Positions 55,600 to 64,000 are shown, counted from the stretch's first letter. The stretch: 64,000 nucleotides of DNA from Levilactobacillus enshiensis (GCF_007115095.1 NZ_SULH01000014.1:18510-82509), one strand, 5' to 3'. Notes: generated from the letters alone by a model not told the origin. Numbers and translations are program-made.

Positions 55600-55983
55600 A
55601 TAGGGAAATAAGCAAAAAAACAGATACGATTATACTTATAAATAAGATTAGAAAATACACAACAAACGTTTTCTGAATGGGAGATTTGGCTTGAAATTGT
55701 GGCATATATACTGTAAATGATTAGAAATAAATAATCCAACCCCCTAATGGACCTTGAAAGTTGGCTTTTAGACCAACTAATTAGTTTTACCTAATTGAGT
55801 TTATTATTATCACGTAAATATTCTTCACAATTTCTTCACATTTACCAGTTAGGATAGCCATATACCAAAAACCTATTAACCAACCTTTCTTCATTTTATG
55901 AATCAAGTAAAATGAAAGCCACTTGCCCTAACCAAGTAGGTGGTCCGACCGTCCTCTAACCAGGGACGGTTTTTTAGAATCTA
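55600..55983. other. AT-rich gene-free region with an unattached terminator
   Basis: About 350 bases, low in GC. It ends with a terminator (55948-55975) that no annotated plus-strand gene feeds. A 34-codon hydrophobic frame on the minus strand (about 55602-55706, starting MPQFQAKSPIQKTF) lacks a ribosome-binding site. A small RNA or a small peptide gene is possible. Confidence 0.4.
55948..55975 (+). terminator. Orphan terminator
   Basis: ACCGTCC / GGGACGGT with an eight-base loop, then six T. It is preceded by a small ACTTG / CAAGT hairpin. No gene upstream on this strand. Confidence 0.7.
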
Positions 55984-56014
55984 AAAAGGACTGCGACAAG
56001 AGCGCAGTCCTTTA
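55983..56014 (-). terminator. Terminator of the gene at 56024
   Basis: AAAGGACTGCG / CGCAGTCCTTT, an 11-base perfect stem with A- and T-runs on both sides. Confidence 0.75.
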
Positions 56015-56023
56015 ACTTTACGG

Positions 56024-56323
56024 TTAGTGATGAATGCCGTGATGGTGTGGGCCCGCTAATAATGTGGGCTTGCCATTGCGACGACCAGGAAGGGGATGTT
56101 CCAACACGAGTTGTTTCGTCCGTTCCCGTTCAATTTGGAGTTGTTTCTTTAACTGACGATTCTTCCAAAAGCCATGAATCATAACCGTTGCGGGGATTAT
56201 TTCAAGTGAAACGAGGGCCGGTAGCAACCAGGGGTTGTCCCCGACTAGGTTGGTAAATTTGTCACGTTGTTCCTTGAAGACTGCGGGTTCGTTATCTAGC
56301 ATGAACTTATGTTGACACATCAT
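56024..56323 (-). CDS. Hypothetical protein with one membrane segment
   Basis: 99 residues: a polar N-terminus (MCQHKFMLDNEPAVFKEQRD), one hydrophobic segment (PWLLPALVSLEIIPATVMI), a basic coiled region (KNRQLKKQLQIERERTKQLV) and a His-rich end (GPHHHGIHH) that might bind metal. AAGGAG is eight bases before the ATG at 56323. Unknown family. Confidence 0.6.
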   Translation of the reverse strand: MMCQHKFMLDNEPAVFKEQRDKFTNLVGDNPWLLPALVSLEIIPATVMIHGFWKNRQLKKQLQIERERTKQLVLEHPLPGRRNGKPTLLAGPHHHGIHH

Positions 56324-56389
56324 CAATCACGCTCCTTTGGCCCTATCATAACTCAAAGTGGTAGCGCTGTCAGCTGGTTCAACCGACAC

Positions 56390-56557
56390 CTATTTGTGAC
56401 GAAAGAAACTGGCGATGTGTAGGATGGCCAAAATGGCGGCGATGCCGAGCACGACCGTCTCTAACATCACGAACCCACTGAGATGGCGTAGCTGCTGGTA
56501 GACCAGCACACCGCCAATAATCAAGATGCCCAACAGCCAGGGAATGAATTTTTGCAT
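56390..56557 (-). CDS. Small two-helix membrane protein
   Basis: 55 residues, too short for routine calling: MQKFIPWLLGILIIGGVLVY, then a polar turn (QQLRHLSG) and a second helix (VVLGIAAILAILHIASFF) with a basic end. GGAGG lies six bases before the ATG. Similar in build to the gene at 58368-58523 and probably real. Function unknown. Confidence 0.65.
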   Translation of the reverse strand: MQKFIPWLLGILIIGGVLVYQQLRHLSGFVMLETVVLGIAAILAILHIASFFRHK

Positions 56558-56611
56558 CGTTTACCTCCAATAGAAAAACGGCACCCGCAGGCACCGCTTT
56601 CCGTTGTGTGT

Positions 56612-57151
56612 TTAGTTGGCGACCTTGACCAGCACGGCCTTGGTCACGTCTTGATCGACGTCGCGGGCAATGTGGTAGCCGGCGACTTTCAACTTCGACG
56701 CCTTGTTCTTACCAGTCAGGGTGTCCTTGACCGTGAACTTTTGGGTCATTGGGATATCGGATAACTTCCCTTTGAAATTGATGACGGTATCGTCACCCTT
56801 AGTCTTAAATGTCGTGGTCAGCGTCCCTACCTTGTTGAGGGCGTTGGCTTTGTTAGCAGCACTGTAAGACTTGTAGAATTTATCAACGTTATAGACGGTA
56901 ACCTTCCCGTCAGAATTGAAACGGTAAGCTTCCAGTCCAGAATTACTCTTAGAATTAACGGCACCAGCCACGTACCAAAGTTGCGTGGATTTGGTCAATG
57001 TAGACTTCACATCGGCCTTCTTCGTGGTTTTGTTTTTAAAGCTAGCTTGTTGGTTACTTCCCGACTTGCTACTCTTACTGCAGCCGGCTAAACCGATGGC
57101 AAAAACTGCCAGTAGGCTCAGTGCGACGGCAACGATACGGGATTTCTTCAT
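56612..57151 (-). CDS. Small secreted lipoprotein
   Basis: 179 residues with a lipoprotein signal (MKKSRIVAVALSLLAVFAIG followed by LAGC, lipid-anchored Cys about 24) and a Ser/Lys-rich linker. The mature part (LWYVAGAVNSKSNSGLEAYRFNSDGKVTVYN) looks like a small beta-rich domain found in Lactobacillus surface lipoproteins. Function unknown. Confidence 0.7.
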   Translation of the reverse strand: MKKSRIVAVALSLLAVFAIGLAGCSKSSKSGSNQQASFKNKTTKKADVKSTLTKSTQLWYVAGAVNSKSNSGLEAYRFNSDGKVTVYNVDKFYKSYSAANKANALNKVGTLTTTFKTKGDDTVINFKGKLSDIPMTQKFTVKDTLTGKNKASKLKVAGYHIARDVDQDVTKAVLVKVAN

Positions 57152-57410
57152 GTCTAAATCACCTCATCAAAAATGATAACAGTTTTGTGGTCAACACACA
57201 AACCGCCTGCTTCCGCTAATCGTAGTATAGCATGGTCGCTGGGGTGAAAAGAGAGTTGGCTGGTTAAAAAAGCGTTAAGTTCCGGTAACAACAGTAATGA
57301 TTAACAATTATTAATAATAGAATATTGTAATTAATAACGCAAAAGTGAAGACGAACGTATGTTTTTCTGGTAGACTATGACGAGAGAGATTTTTGAGGGA
57401 GAGGGATTTT

Positions 57411-58229
57411 ATGAGCAAGCGTCGCCGCCGTCGTGGACGGAACCAGATTTCGATTTATGGAGCGTTACTTCTATTAGTAGTTGGCATTATTGGTGGGTTG
57501 AGTAGTCAGGGAAATCCCACCGCTAAAAAAGTCACGGAAACGGCCTCGAGTTTAGTCGGTCAGGTGGCAGGGAGCGAGTCATCATCTAACACGACAGCCG
57601 CTCCTAAACAGTCGGTCGCGACCCAGGCATTAGCCGATCAAAAATATACGGGAACCCAAATTGTCGCCGTCAACCACAACAAACCGACCTTTACGACGGC
57701 CGAACTGTCGACGAAACGGGGGGCCTGGGCAACCTATGCAAATTTAGATAGCTTAAACCGGGTTACGACGGCGAATGCCCTGTTGAGCAAGAGCACGATG
57801 CCGACTGCTAAACGGGAGCCACTATACGTGAATCCGACCGGCTGGAAGAACAAGCCGTACACGGTCAATGGCAAGCGAGGGTACCTCTACAATCGGAGTC
57901 ATTTGATTGGGTATCAGCTGACGGGACAAAATAATAATCTGAAGAACTTGATGACCGGGACGCGGTCGCTAAATGATCCAGGTATGACCGCCTATGAGAA
58001 TCCGGTGGCCAGTTACTTGAAGAGTCATCCGCGTGATTACGTGCGTTACCAGGTGCAACCGGTCTTTCGTGGCAACGAGCTCGTTGCGCGGGGCGTGCAT
58101 ATGCAGGCCAAGTCGGTCGGCAGTGCCGGAATTTCCTACAACGTCTATATTTTCAATATTCAAGCTGGCATTAAAATTAATTACAGCACCGGAGCCAGTC
58201 AGTTAGGCAATCCGGCAGCTAGTTTTTAG
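57411..58229 (+). CDS. Membrane-anchored DNA/RNA non-specific endonuclease (EndA-like)
   Basis: 272 residues. A strongly basic start (SKRRRRRGRNQ) and one membrane helix (YGALLLLVVGIIGGL), a Ser/Thr linker, then a beta-beta-alpha metal nuclease domain: NRSHLIGYQLTGQNNNLKNLMTGTRSLN stands for the DRGH motif of EndA, with His as the general base and Asn residues for the metal. Likely located outside the cell; roles in DNA entry or nucleotide scavenging are inferred. The ATG at 57411 follows GAGGGAGAGGG. Confidence 0.8.
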   Translation: MSKRRRRRGRNQISIYGALLLLVVGIIGGLSSQGNPTAKKVTETASSLVGQVAGSESSSNTTAAPKQSVATQALADQKYTGTQIVAVNHNKPTFTTAELSTKRGAWATYANLDSLNRVTTANALLSKSTMPTAKREPLYVNPTGWKNKPYTVNGKRGYLYNRSHLIGYQLTGQNNNLKNLMTGTRSLNDPGMTAYENPVASYLKSHPRDYVRYQVQPVFRGNELVARGVHMQAKSVGSAGISYNVYIFNIQAGIKINYSTGASQLGNPAASF

Positions 58230-58237
58230 AATGCCTT

Positions 58238-58280
58238 AAAATCCGGATCATCACCAGTCAACGATGGTCCGGATTTTTTT
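58238..58280 (+). terminator. Terminator of the nuclease gene
   Basis: AAAATCCGGA / TCCGGATTTT around a 20-base loop with minor pairing, then seven T. Confidence 0.8.
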
Positions 58281-58367
58281 AACCGCTTTTAATTCAAAAC
58301 TAAGGATAGATCACCACCGGTCTTTAGAGTCGAAGCATAAGTTTAAAGAAGCAGGCTGTCTAATGGG

Positions 58368-58523
58368 CTAGCGCCGGTTCATGTAGCGGTAGATGGCGTA
58401 GAGCACAATACCGGCCAAGATAATGATGCCAACGGCCGGACTGTCGCGAAAAATCCAATGGAAAACACGAATGGGACTGGTCCCATGTAGGCCGCCAATC
58501 AATGAGATAAAGCTAGTATGCAT
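58368..58523 (-). CDS. Small membrane protein
   Basis: 51 residues: an N-terminal amphipathic part (MHTSFISLIGGLHGTSPIRV) and one strong helix (PAVGIIILAGIVLYAIY) with a basic end (RYMNRR). AGGAGGTG sits eight bases before the ATG. It is divergent from cardiolipin synthase. Function unknown. Confidence 0.6.
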   Translation of the reverse strand: MHTSFISLIGGLHGTSPIRVFHWIFRDSPAVGIIILAGIVLYAIYRYMNRR

Positions 58524-58639
58524 GGTATGCACCTCCTATCGAAAAATTACGATTTCTGACGAAAAGTTTAAAGAAAAGTAAAGACATTTGAATGATTTAG
58601 CGTATCATGAAATCACAGAGAACAGAGGAGGGTTTACAC

Positions 58640-60097
58640 GTGAATGTGAATTACATGCTCATCCTGGAAATCATTGTGGTGGTCAACTCGGCCTTGGCCT
58701 TTGTGACGGTTTTCCGGGAGAAACGAGATATCGCGGCGACGTGGGCGTGGATGTTGGTGTTGGTACTCTTACCGATTGTTGGGTTTATCGCCTATGCCTT
58801 CATCGGCCGAAAATTGCCAAAGGGCCGGATGTTTCGTTTGCAACGCCAGGTCGCGGTTCAACTCGATGAGCGCTTATCACAGCAACGCGAAGCAATTGGG
58901 ACGCAGATTATGCCAGCCGATCAAATCAGCCACTCAGTGATCAACATGGTCAATATGTTTATGGAAACGGACCATGCTTTCTTGGCCCGGAAGAACCGGG
59001 TACGCGTGATTACAGATGGCCATGACCTGTTTCACTTGATGATGGAAGACATTGAACGGGCCCACTCCAGTATTCATATTGAATTTTACACCTTTTACAA
59101 CGACCAGATAGGAAATGACATCTTGGATCTGTTGGTAAAGAAGGCACGAACGGGTGTTGAAGTGCGGGTTATCTACGATCCATGGGGCTCCATGGGGACG
59201 TGGAAAAAGTTCTTTAAGCCGTTGATGGACGTTGGTGGCCACGTAGAACCCTTCCTGGGCACGCGTTCGGCGGTCATTGACTTTCGGCTAAACTTCCGTG
59301 ATCACAGAAAGATCGTGACCATTGACGGTCAGATTGGGTACGTCGGTGGCTTTAACATCGGGGACCAATACTTGGGACGTAAGGAAAAATTTGGCTATTG
59401 GCGCGACACACATTTACGAATCGTCGGGTCGGGAGTCTTCTCACTTCAGGCACGGTTCATGTTGGACTGGAACGCAACGGATCGCGATCACCCGTTTAAG
59501 GATGACCAGATCGAACATCGTTACTTCCCACTGACCAAGGTTAAGGGCGAAACGAGTCTGCAGATTGTGTCGAGTGGGCCAGATTCTGACTTGCAACAGA
59601 TTAAGATGGGGTATATGCGCTTGATTCAGACCGCCGAAAAACGGTTGTGGATTCAGACGCCTTACCTGATACCGGACGATAGTGTGCTAGACTCACTGCG
59701 GATTGCGGCCATGGCTGGCATTGATGTCCGCATCATGATTCCGGATAAGCCAGACCACGCGTTCGTTTACCGGGCAACGCAATACTATGCGCGGCAGTTA
59801 GCGGACGATGGCGTTAAGATTTACTTCTATCATAACGGGTTTATCCATGCCAAAACGATGGTCGTGGACGGCAAGATTGCCTCAGTGGGGTCGGCCAACA
59901 TGGATTACCGGAGCTTCAAGCTAAACTTCGAAATCAACGCGTTCATCTATGATTCAGAGATTGCTAAGCAACTCGAAGAGATCTATGAAGCGGACATGCG
60001 GCATAGCGAACTGATTACGCCGGAGAAGTTTAGAGAACAGTCAACGTATTTGAAATTTAAGCAAACGGCATCACGGTTGTTATCACCAATTCTTTAA
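58640..60097 (+). CDS. cls: Cardiolipin synthase
   Basis: 485 residues. Two N-terminal membrane helices, then two phospholipase-D motifs: NFRDHRKIVTIDGQIGYVGGFNIGDQY and HNGFIHAKTMVVDGKIASVGSANMDYRS, each with the HxK pair. It joins two phosphatidylglycerol molecules to cardiolipin at the membrane. The GTG at 58640 lies eight bases after GAGGAGG, preferred over an ATG at 58607 without a site. Confidence 0.95.
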   Translation: MNVNYMLILEIIVVVNSALAFVTVFREKRDIAATWAWMLVLVLLPIVGFIAYAFIGRKLPKGRMFRLQRQVAVQLDERLSQQREAIGTQIMPADQISHSVINMVNMFMETDHAFLARKNRVRVITDGHDLFHLMMEDIERAHSSIHIEFYTFYNDQIGNDILDLLVKKARTGVEVRVIYDPWGSMGTWKKFFKPLMDVGGHVEPFLGTRSAVIDFRLNFRDHRKIVTIDGQIGYVGGFNIGDQYLGRKEKFGYWRDTHLRIVGSGVFSLQARFMLDWNATDRDHPFKDDQIEHRYFPLTKVKGETSLQIVSSGPDSDLQQIKMGYMRLIQTAEKRLWIQTPYLIPDDSVLDSLRIAAMAGIDVRIMIPDKPDHAFVYRATQYYARQLADDGVKIYFYHNGFIHAKTMVVDGKIASVGSANMDYRSFKLNFEINAFIYDSEIAKQLEEIYEADMRHSELITPEKFREQSTYLKFKQTASRLLSPIL

Positions 60098-60100
60098 CGG

Positions 60101-60146
60101 AACAGACTTTCTGTATGTGTATGTACAGAAGGTCTGTTATTTTTTA
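60101..60146 (+). terminator. Terminator of cls
   Basis: AACAGAC and TTCTGTA pair with TACAGAA and GTCTGTT, then ATTTTTT. Confidence 0.75.
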
Positions 60147-60189
60147 GTTGGTTGCTTTAATCAACTATGTCGGTATAATAACGGTAGAC

Positions 60190-60203
60190 AGTAAACGCTT
60201 TCT
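60190..60203 (+). promoter_or_regulatory. Possible cre site upstream of the AraC-type gene
   Basis: AGTAAACGCTTTCT matches the CcpA consensus at 12 of 14 positions; the outermost bases differ. Placed 47 bases before the regulator start. Confidence 0.4.
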
Positions 60204-60249
60204 TTCCTAAGAATAGTGCGATTTCATATTTGATGTTAGGGGGATTATC

Positions 60250-61158
60250 ATGAAAACCTTTGTTCCAATTCCAGTAATCGATTCAAGTTTATATCTGTTT
60301 GGTGGGCACATGCGGACGGTTCCCGGTGGTTGGCAATTTTTTGAACAAAAACACCAGGCCTTTGAGTTGATGTGTGTTATCAATGGCCACCAGACGACTG
60401 AGATAAAAGGGGTCGCTTCATACGATTATGGTCCGGGTGATGTCATGATTATTTCACCGGGAACACTACATACTAATAAAAATTCGAGTGATGATGAATC
60501 GATGACATATATTTGTTTTCACTTTAATATTGAGAGTTTGGAGCTAAAGTCGGAGATGATCAGAAACATTGTTAATGCGGTGATTCCGGCTGAACAACCA
60601 ATTGCCCAGTCGGCAAGTAAAGCAGCTAAGACAATTGTGCAGTACAGTGCAGATCATCATCTGAGTAAAGAACAGTCTAACTTAAAAATTCAAATTGCAT
60701 TGTTGGAATTTTTCTTTTCGTTAACGGAGGAATTGAAAAAGTATCTCAAACCGAAAGGAACGAATAAATATACTGAAAGTGAGGCTAAAACAAGCCGGTT
60801 AATTGTGACGTTAATTAAACGCCGAATTGATCGTAAAGAAGTACCAGTCTTTTCGTTTAGTGATATTTGCCAAAAAGTTGGAATTAGCAGCGGTTATGGG
60901 CATAGAACGTTTAAAAAAGTCTATGGTATAACACCATTACACTACATTGAAAGTCAAAAATATAATAAGGCAAAACTTTTGCTTGGGACGCCTGAATATT
61001 CGATTGAGGATGTTTCGTACTTAATGGGGGCTAGCAGCATATCTAATTTTAGTAAACAGTTCAAGAAGTGGTCAGGAATTACACCAAGCAAGTATCAACG
61101 ACAGATGAAGCAAAAGCGACGCGTACGAACGACTAAAGAAAGTGGCTATTTTGAATAA
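60250..61158 (+). CDS. AraC-family transcriptional regulator
   Basis: 302 residues. A cupin-like sensor domain (about 1-110; FELMCVINGHQTTEIKG, YGPGDVMIISPGTLHTNKN) and a C-terminal double HTH (about 190-290; FSFSDICQKVGISSGYGHRTFKKVYGITPLHYIESQKYNKAKLLL, then YSIEDVSYLMGASSISNFSKQFKKWSGITPSKYQ). It probably senses a sugar and may activate the xylosidase gene downstream. Its base composition is clearly more AT-rich than the core genes, suggesting transfer. AGGGGG precedes the ATG. Confidence 0.88.
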   Translation: MKTFVPIPVIDSSLYLFGGHMRTVPGGWQFFEQKHQAFELMCVINGHQTTEIKGVASYDYGPGDVMIISPGTLHTNKNSSDDESMTYICFHFNIESLELKSEMIRNIVNAVIPAEQPIAQSASKAAKTIVQYSADHHLSKEQSNLKIQIALLEFFFSLTEELKKYLKPKGTNKYTESEAKTSRLIVTLIKRRIDRKEVPVFSFSDICQKVGISSGYGHRTFKKVYGITPLHYIESQKYNKAKLLLGTPEYSIEDVSYLMGASSISNFSKQFKKWSGITPSKYQRQMKQKRRVRTTKESGYFE

Positions 61159-61670
61159 TCTAAGTCAGAAAAGACGCACCGATTTTAGGTTGAAGAAGAT
61201 TATTTGTGAGTGGGAGCAAGGTTACAAATTAACCAAAAACAGTCATGAAAGAAGATGGTTGTTGAACGTGAAAACGATTACAATTTAAACAAAGTTAGCT
61301 AACTTGATGGTTTTTGATAATACTGGTAGGCCAACAGTATCATTACTTTTCAATACTTTAGTATTAAAGAGTATCAAATAATTTTATCAAAAATGTAGTC
61401 ACTAATCTGATAAATTTGATACCCAAAGAAAAGTCATAAATGAAATATCCGTTAGAAAAATGGGTATTTAACAATGATTTTAGTATGTAAAATGTGCTGT
61501 TTGATATCGTGATGAAAATGAATTGGATGCAGATGATTTAGTAGAAATTAGAAACAACAATTGCCATATTGTCGTGCCGAAATATTTAGTGGAAATGGCA
61601 GTCCTATAAGACCATTTGATCTTCTACATGTAACTTAGCCAATTCATAGAACAAATGAAAGGAAGATTCT
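61159..61670. other. AT-rich spacer before the xylosidase gene
   Basis: No intact gene. A palindrome AATACTTTAGTATT (61352-61365) and several TGATA/ATCAAA repeats may be regulator sites. A frame with coding-like content (DENELDADDLVEIRNNN, about 61514-61609) lacks a start and is interrupted upstream by a stop, so it may be a gene remnant. Confidence 0.45.
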
Positions 61671-63293
61671 ATGAAGATAAAAAACCCCGTGCTGCCAGGG
61701 TTTAATGCAGATCCAAGTATAATTCGGGTGGGTGATACATACTATATCGCTAACTCAACGTTTGAATGGTTTCCCGGCGTTAGGCTACACGAGTCTAAAG
61801 ACTTGGTTCACTGGAATCAGCTTCCAGCGCCGTTAACGACCAAGAAGTTATTAGACATGCGCGGAGACCCAGCTTCCGGTGGGATTTGGGCACCAGATCT
61901 GAGTTACGCTGACGGCAAATTCTGGTTGATCTACACCGACGTCAAGATTACCGACGGTCCATTCAAGGACATGACCAACTACCTGACGACGGCGACCGAT
62001 ATTCACGGCCCATGGACTGACCCGATTAAGGTCAACGGGGTCGGCTTCGATGCCTCCCTGTTCCATGACAAGAACGGTCGCAAGTACCTAGTTCAACAGA
62101 CCTGGGATCACCGTGAATACCACCACCCATTCAATGGTATCACGTTGACTGAATTTGATACGGCTACCATGAAGCTGAAGCCAGAAACTGCGCGGAACAT
62201 TTACAACGGCGATGACGTTAAATTGGTTGAAGGGCCACATCTGTACCAAATCAACGGCTACTACTACCTGTTTGCTGCTGAAGGTGGGACTGTCTTTACC
62301 CACCAAGAAGTCGTTGCTCGTTCTAAGACGCTGGATGAACTTTCATTTGAAAGCGAACCAGATGGCCCATTCATCACCAACTTAGACACGCCAGACTTCT
62401 ACTTACAGAAGCAAGGACATGGTGCCTTAACTGACACACCAGGTGGCGAATGGTACTACGCTTCACTAGTTGCCCGTCCATGGAACCATGAGAACGAATC
62501 TAGTCATGATCCTCGCGGCTGGAGCACGCTTGGCCGTGAAACTTCCATTCAAAAGGTTGAATGGGATGATGAAGGCTGGCCACGGGTTGTCGGTGGTCAC
62601 GGTGGCCAAGTTGAAGTTGAAGCACCAAAGGACGCTATCTTGACCGACGCTCCTAAAGATCACTCACAACATGACGAGTTCGACAAGCCAGAACTCGACC
62701 TGAACTGGAACACGTTGCGGCAACCATTTACCAAGAAATTGGGGACGGTTGGCAACGGCGAGTTGAAGTTAGTGGGGCAACAATCCTTATCCAGCACGTT
62801 TGACGTTTCCTTTGTCGCACGGCGTTGGCAAGCCTTCAACTTTGATGCTGAAACGAAAGTTAAGTTCGACCCATTCAGTTACCAACAAATGGCTGGATTG
62901 GCTAACTTCTACAATGACAAGCACTATTCCTGGATCTTCATCACCAACGATGAAAAGAAGGGTCGTGTGATTGAAGTTGCCCAAAACGACAACAATAATT
63001 ACACGTCATTCTTGAAGGATAACGCCATTCAGATTCCAGAAGGTACGGAATACGTTTGGTTCAAGGTTAAGGCACGTAAAGAATCTTACACGTACCAGTA
63101 CTCCTTTGATGGCAAAACTTGGGAAACAGTCCCAGTAGAATTGGATGCAGCCATTTTGTCCGATGACTACGTTCTTCAAACATCCGGTGGCTTCTTCACT
63201 GGCGCCTTCGTTGGCCTTGCAGCGGTCGACTACGCCGGTTACGAACAAGTTGCGACGTTTGACCACTTCGACTACCAAGAATTACCAGATTAA
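61671..63293 (+). CDS. Beta-xylosidase, glycoside hydrolase family 43
   Basis: 540 residues. The N-terminal five-bladed propeller starts NPVLPGFNADPSIIRVGDTYYIANSTFEWFPGV, with Asp14 as the predicted general base; the general acid Glu is in KLVEGPHLYQINGYYYLF. A C-terminal beta-sandwich (about 330-540) completes the GH43_11 type found in XynB. No signal peptide, so it acts inside the cell on imported xylo-oligosaccharides. Coding composition is smoother than in the AraC gene. GAAAGGAAG precedes the ATG. Confidence 0.92.
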   Translation: MKIKNPVLPGFNADPSIIRVGDTYYIANSTFEWFPGVRLHESKDLVHWNQLPAPLTTKKLLDMRGDPASGGIWAPDLSYADGKFWLIYTDVKITDGPFKDMTNYLTTATDIHGPWTDPIKVNGVGFDASLFHDKNGRKYLVQQTWDHREYHHPFNGITLTEFDTATMKLKPETARNIYNGDDVKLVEGPHLYQINGYYYLFAAEGGTVFTHQEVVARSKTLDELSFESEPDGPFITNLDTPDFYLQKQGHGALTDTPGGEWYYASLVARPWNHENESSHDPRGWSTLGRETSIQKVEWDDEGWPRVVGGHGGQVEVEAPKDAILTDAPKDHSQHDEFDKPELDLNWNTLRQPFTKKLGTVGNGELKLVGQQSLSSTFDVSFVARRWQAFNFDAETKVKFDPFSYQQMAGLANFYNDKHYSWIFITNDEKKGRVIEVAQNDNNNYTSFLKDNAIQIPEGTEYVWFKVKARKESYTYQYSFDGKTWETVPVELDAAILSDDYVLQTSGGFFTGAFVGLAAVDYAGYEQVATFDHFDYQELPD

Positions 63294-63342
63294 GCAGTGA
63301 AATTGTCGTTTAGCTGGCGTCTAACTATCGTGTGCAAAATGA

Positions 63343-63371
63343 TTGGCACGCCCCACCGCCGGGTGTATGAT
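63343..63371 (+). promoter_or_regulatory. Promoter of the candidate small RNA
   Basis: TTGGCA (63343-63348), 17-base spacer, TATGAT (63366-63371). Confidence 0.65.
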
Positions 63372-63377
63372 GGTGGC

Positions 63378-63505
63378 GCTAAAGGTGATTGGCCCAACAG
63401 CTGACCGGATTGAGGCCGGAGATTTCCGGTCGGTCAGCTGAACCGATGCTAACGGCAGACTAGTATGTATGTGTGAAGGGCCTCCAGCGATGGGGGCTCT
63501 TTTAG
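63378..63505 (+). ncRNA. Candidate structured small RNA
   Basis: Starts just after a good promoter. It contains a long stem CAGCTGACC / GGTCAGCTG (63398-63440) with inner GC-rich pairing (CCGG elements), and ends in a hairpin GGCCTCCA / TGGGGGCT with a short T-run (63478-63504). No start codon with a ribosome-binding site. It matches no riboswitch or RNA family that I recognise. Confidence 0.45.
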
Positions 63506-63740
63506 TTTGGCGATTTTTAACTGACAGACGACTTTTAGAACCGAAATTTTGCGCAGCTGTTCGGCGGCAATTTCAGGAAGGGTTTTCTGATAGTAGCAAG
63601 GCCGCTCAGAAAAGACATTCGCAGACCGCTGCAATCGTTTCACCCCATCATTGGTCCACTAATGCCGGCAACTTCGCCTTGGGCCGGTCTTCGTGCTATG
63701 ATACACTGAAGGTAAATTACGAGGAAGCAGGGGAGTTGAA

Positions 63741-64000
63741 ATGAAGCATAGAGGGATGTTTTGGGGGCTATTGGGGCTCATGACGCTGCTAGTGACCATC
63801 GCGTTTAGCCAGCCCATAGTGGCCGCTGCGGACTATACGATTGATCCGTATCAGATGCACATTGCGGTGTTGAAAAATGGGGATGCCAACGTGACGCAGA
63901 CCATGACCTATCGGTTTGATGACGACTATCATGGTGTCTACAATAATCAGGATCTGCGGGGCATTAAGGGTGGTCAGCTAACCGGTGTTGCGACAGCATT
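63741..64000 (+). CDS. DUF2207-type membrane protein, truncated by the window end
   Basis: The first 86 residues are visible: a signal peptide (MKHRGMFWGLLGLMTLLVTI, cleavage near VAAAD), then DYTIDPYQMHIAVLKNGDANVTQTMTYRFDDDYHGVYNNQDL, the extracellular N-terminal domain of DUF2207 proteins. These usually continue for about 550-650 residues with membrane helices and a low-complexity end. GGGGAG is six bases before the ATG. Confidence 0.75.
   Translation, partial: MKHRGMFWGLLGLMTLLVTIAFSQPIVAAADYTIDPYQMHIAVLKNGDANVTQTMTYRFDDDYHGVYNNQDLRGIKGGQLTGVATA

Larger units (their letters stand above)
63294..63740. other. Spacer with candidate small RNA
   Basis: Contains the promoter-hairpin-terminator unit at 63343-63505 and the promoter region of the last gene (TATGAT near 63697). 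No supported reading frame. Confidence 0.5.

Noticed and set aside
56204-56219. ATTTCAAGTGAAACG, parS-like
   Set aside because: The central CACGTG is broken and one arm is wrong, so ParB binding is unlikely.
1-64000. CRISPR array, prophage or complete insertion sequence
   Set aside because: I saw no regularly spaced direct repeats, no transposase or integrase and no phage structural genes.

Overview
This is about 64 kb of chromosome centred on the replication origin of a member of the Lactobacillaceae. The best guess is a Levilactobacillus-like species of the L. brevis group. That rests on the roughly even base composition, the core gene order, pepC, a GH43 xylosidase and the many small Lactobacillus-type membrane proteins. 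The species was not confirmed by any search.

The origin lies around dnaA (about 32.1-34.3 kb). DnaA boxes occur on both sides of dnaA, a bipartite layout like that of Bacillus. Almost all core genes point away from it. Leftward on the minus strand run dnaA, dnaN, yaaA, recF, gyrB, gyrA, rpsF, ssb, rpsR, then gdpP, rplI and dnaB. Rightward on the plus strand run rpmH, rnpA, yidC, jag, mnmE and mnmG. The leftward set is interrupted by accessory genes: an Rgg-like regulator between gyrA and rpsF; glycerol dehydrogenase, a surface protein, two HigA-like antitoxins and a MerR/TipAS regulator between rpsR and gdpP; and a Fic-like gene between rplI and dnaB.

The left arm (0-11.5 kb) holds an ABC exporter with a frameshifted ATPase, a T-box-controlled peptide-binding lipoprotein, an MFS exporter, IclR, SDR and flavin-reductase genes, a second ABC exporter and a YefM-YoeB-type toxin-antitoxin pair. 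The right arm (41-64 kb) holds PnuC, BrnQ, a Bcr/CflA exporter, signal peptidase I, MarR, TetR and AraC regulators, PepC, a membrane-anchored EndA-like nuclease, cardiolipin synthase, the GH43 xylosidase and the start of a DUF2207 protein that runs off the window.

The most notable non-coding signals are: (1) five ParB-site (parS)-like palindromes plus a weaker sixth, spread on both sides of the origin, three of them overlapping coding regions; (2) a three-copy intergenic repeat built from a hairpin plus a conserved GTGCCGAAACGTGG core; (3) a MITE-like structured element in an unusually long yidC-jag spacer; (4) a promoter-hairpin-terminator unit with no reading frame near 63.4 kb, a candidate small RNA; (5) a toxin reduced to its C-terminal tail in front of an intact antitoxin. 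I see no CRISPR array, no prophage, no complete insertion sequence and no rRNA or tRNA gene.
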